Source: Acridotheres tristis (lineage: Eukaryota; Chordata; Aves; Passeriformes; Sturnidae). From it: a stretch of DNA of 64,000 bases. The position numbers were made by a program, and so were the translations under genes. The notes beneath the pieces were generated by a model. It did not search any database, had not been told where the DNA came from, and was given only the letters and a program-made list of their open reading frames with translations. Of this stretch, positions 63,801-64,000 are shown piece after piece. The stretch's first letter is position 1. Every line of letters begins with the position of its first letter. The DNA is taken from assembly GCA_037013685.1 (NCBI GenBank), contig CM072884.1, forward strand, positions 98,684,048-98,748,047, read 5' to 3'.

Positions 63801-64000
63801 ATCTAACAATGCAGCTGGTTGGTCCAGGCTGATGGCTTCACAAATTAAGTACTCTGGGTCTTGAGGTTTAACTCCAACCAAGAGAAGCCTCCAGTCAGCA
63901 CAGAGGGATTGGCACCTCTGAAGCATACTTCAGAACTGAGACAACATTCAAAATCTGCCATGGAAGACGTTTTCCCTCTCCTTTTGCTATAAGAGACTCC
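57848..64000. other. Unique non-coding sequence, no feature recognised
   Basis: Mixed AT-rich and moderately GC-rich sequence (58.4-58.9 and 63.1-63.5 kb are richer), with open frames of up to 131 codons on both strands that I do not recognise. No repeat, RNA gene or CpG-rich promoter seen. Confidence 0.5.

Overview
The window looks like non-coding vertebrate nuclear DNA, AT-rich and mostly CpG-poor, most likely intergenic or deep-intronic sequence of a bird and probably a songbird. The organism call rests on the repeats. CR1 LINE tails ending in the ATTCTATG-type 8-mer occur at 1.7, 28.9, 38.5, 45.8 and 49.8-50.9 kb. A complete solo LTR at 51.9-52.6 kb resembles passerine endogenous retroviral LTRs. 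There are no Alu, B1 or L1 elements. No complete protein-coding gene, rRNA, tRNA, CRISPR array or bacterial-type operon is visible. Open frames of 60-150 codons occur on both strands in overlapping frames, resemble no family I recognise, and are about what chance would give in 64 kb.

Layout. 0-16 kb is unique sequence with one CR1 tail and two small CpG-retaining patches (3.6 and 10.1 kb). 16-20 kb has a T/G-rich low-complexity tract, a MIR-like core-SINE and a CTCAG pentanucleotide array. 20-34 kb is mostly unique, with a T22 tract, one CR1 tail and a CpG-retaining patch at 23.7 kb. 34-45 kb has an old minus-strand CR1 fragment, a striking 46-bp-arm hairpin at 37.6 kb, CpG-retaining islands at 37.0-37.4 and 43.1-43.4 kb, a second MIR-like SINE, and two weak exon candidates on the minus strand (34.8 and 44.4 kb). 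49.8-52.6 kb is a dense repeat cluster. It holds a long CR1 with an internal deletion, interrupted by a 190-bp insert flanked by a 10-bp target duplication. The insert is an inverted, about 94% identical copy of an L2/CR1-clade reverse transcriptase fragment lying 0.9 kb away. Next to this is the solo LTR with its 5-bp target duplication. 52.6-64 kb is unique sequence with two homopolymer-type tracts.

Most worth following up are the 37.6-kb hairpin, the nested inverted duplication at 50.2/51.4 kb, the intact solo LTR as a possible insertion polymorphism, and the candidate terminal exon at 44.4 kb. I found no convincing new multi-gene system. Repeat-family names come from recognising consensus-like sequence by eye, not from a database search.
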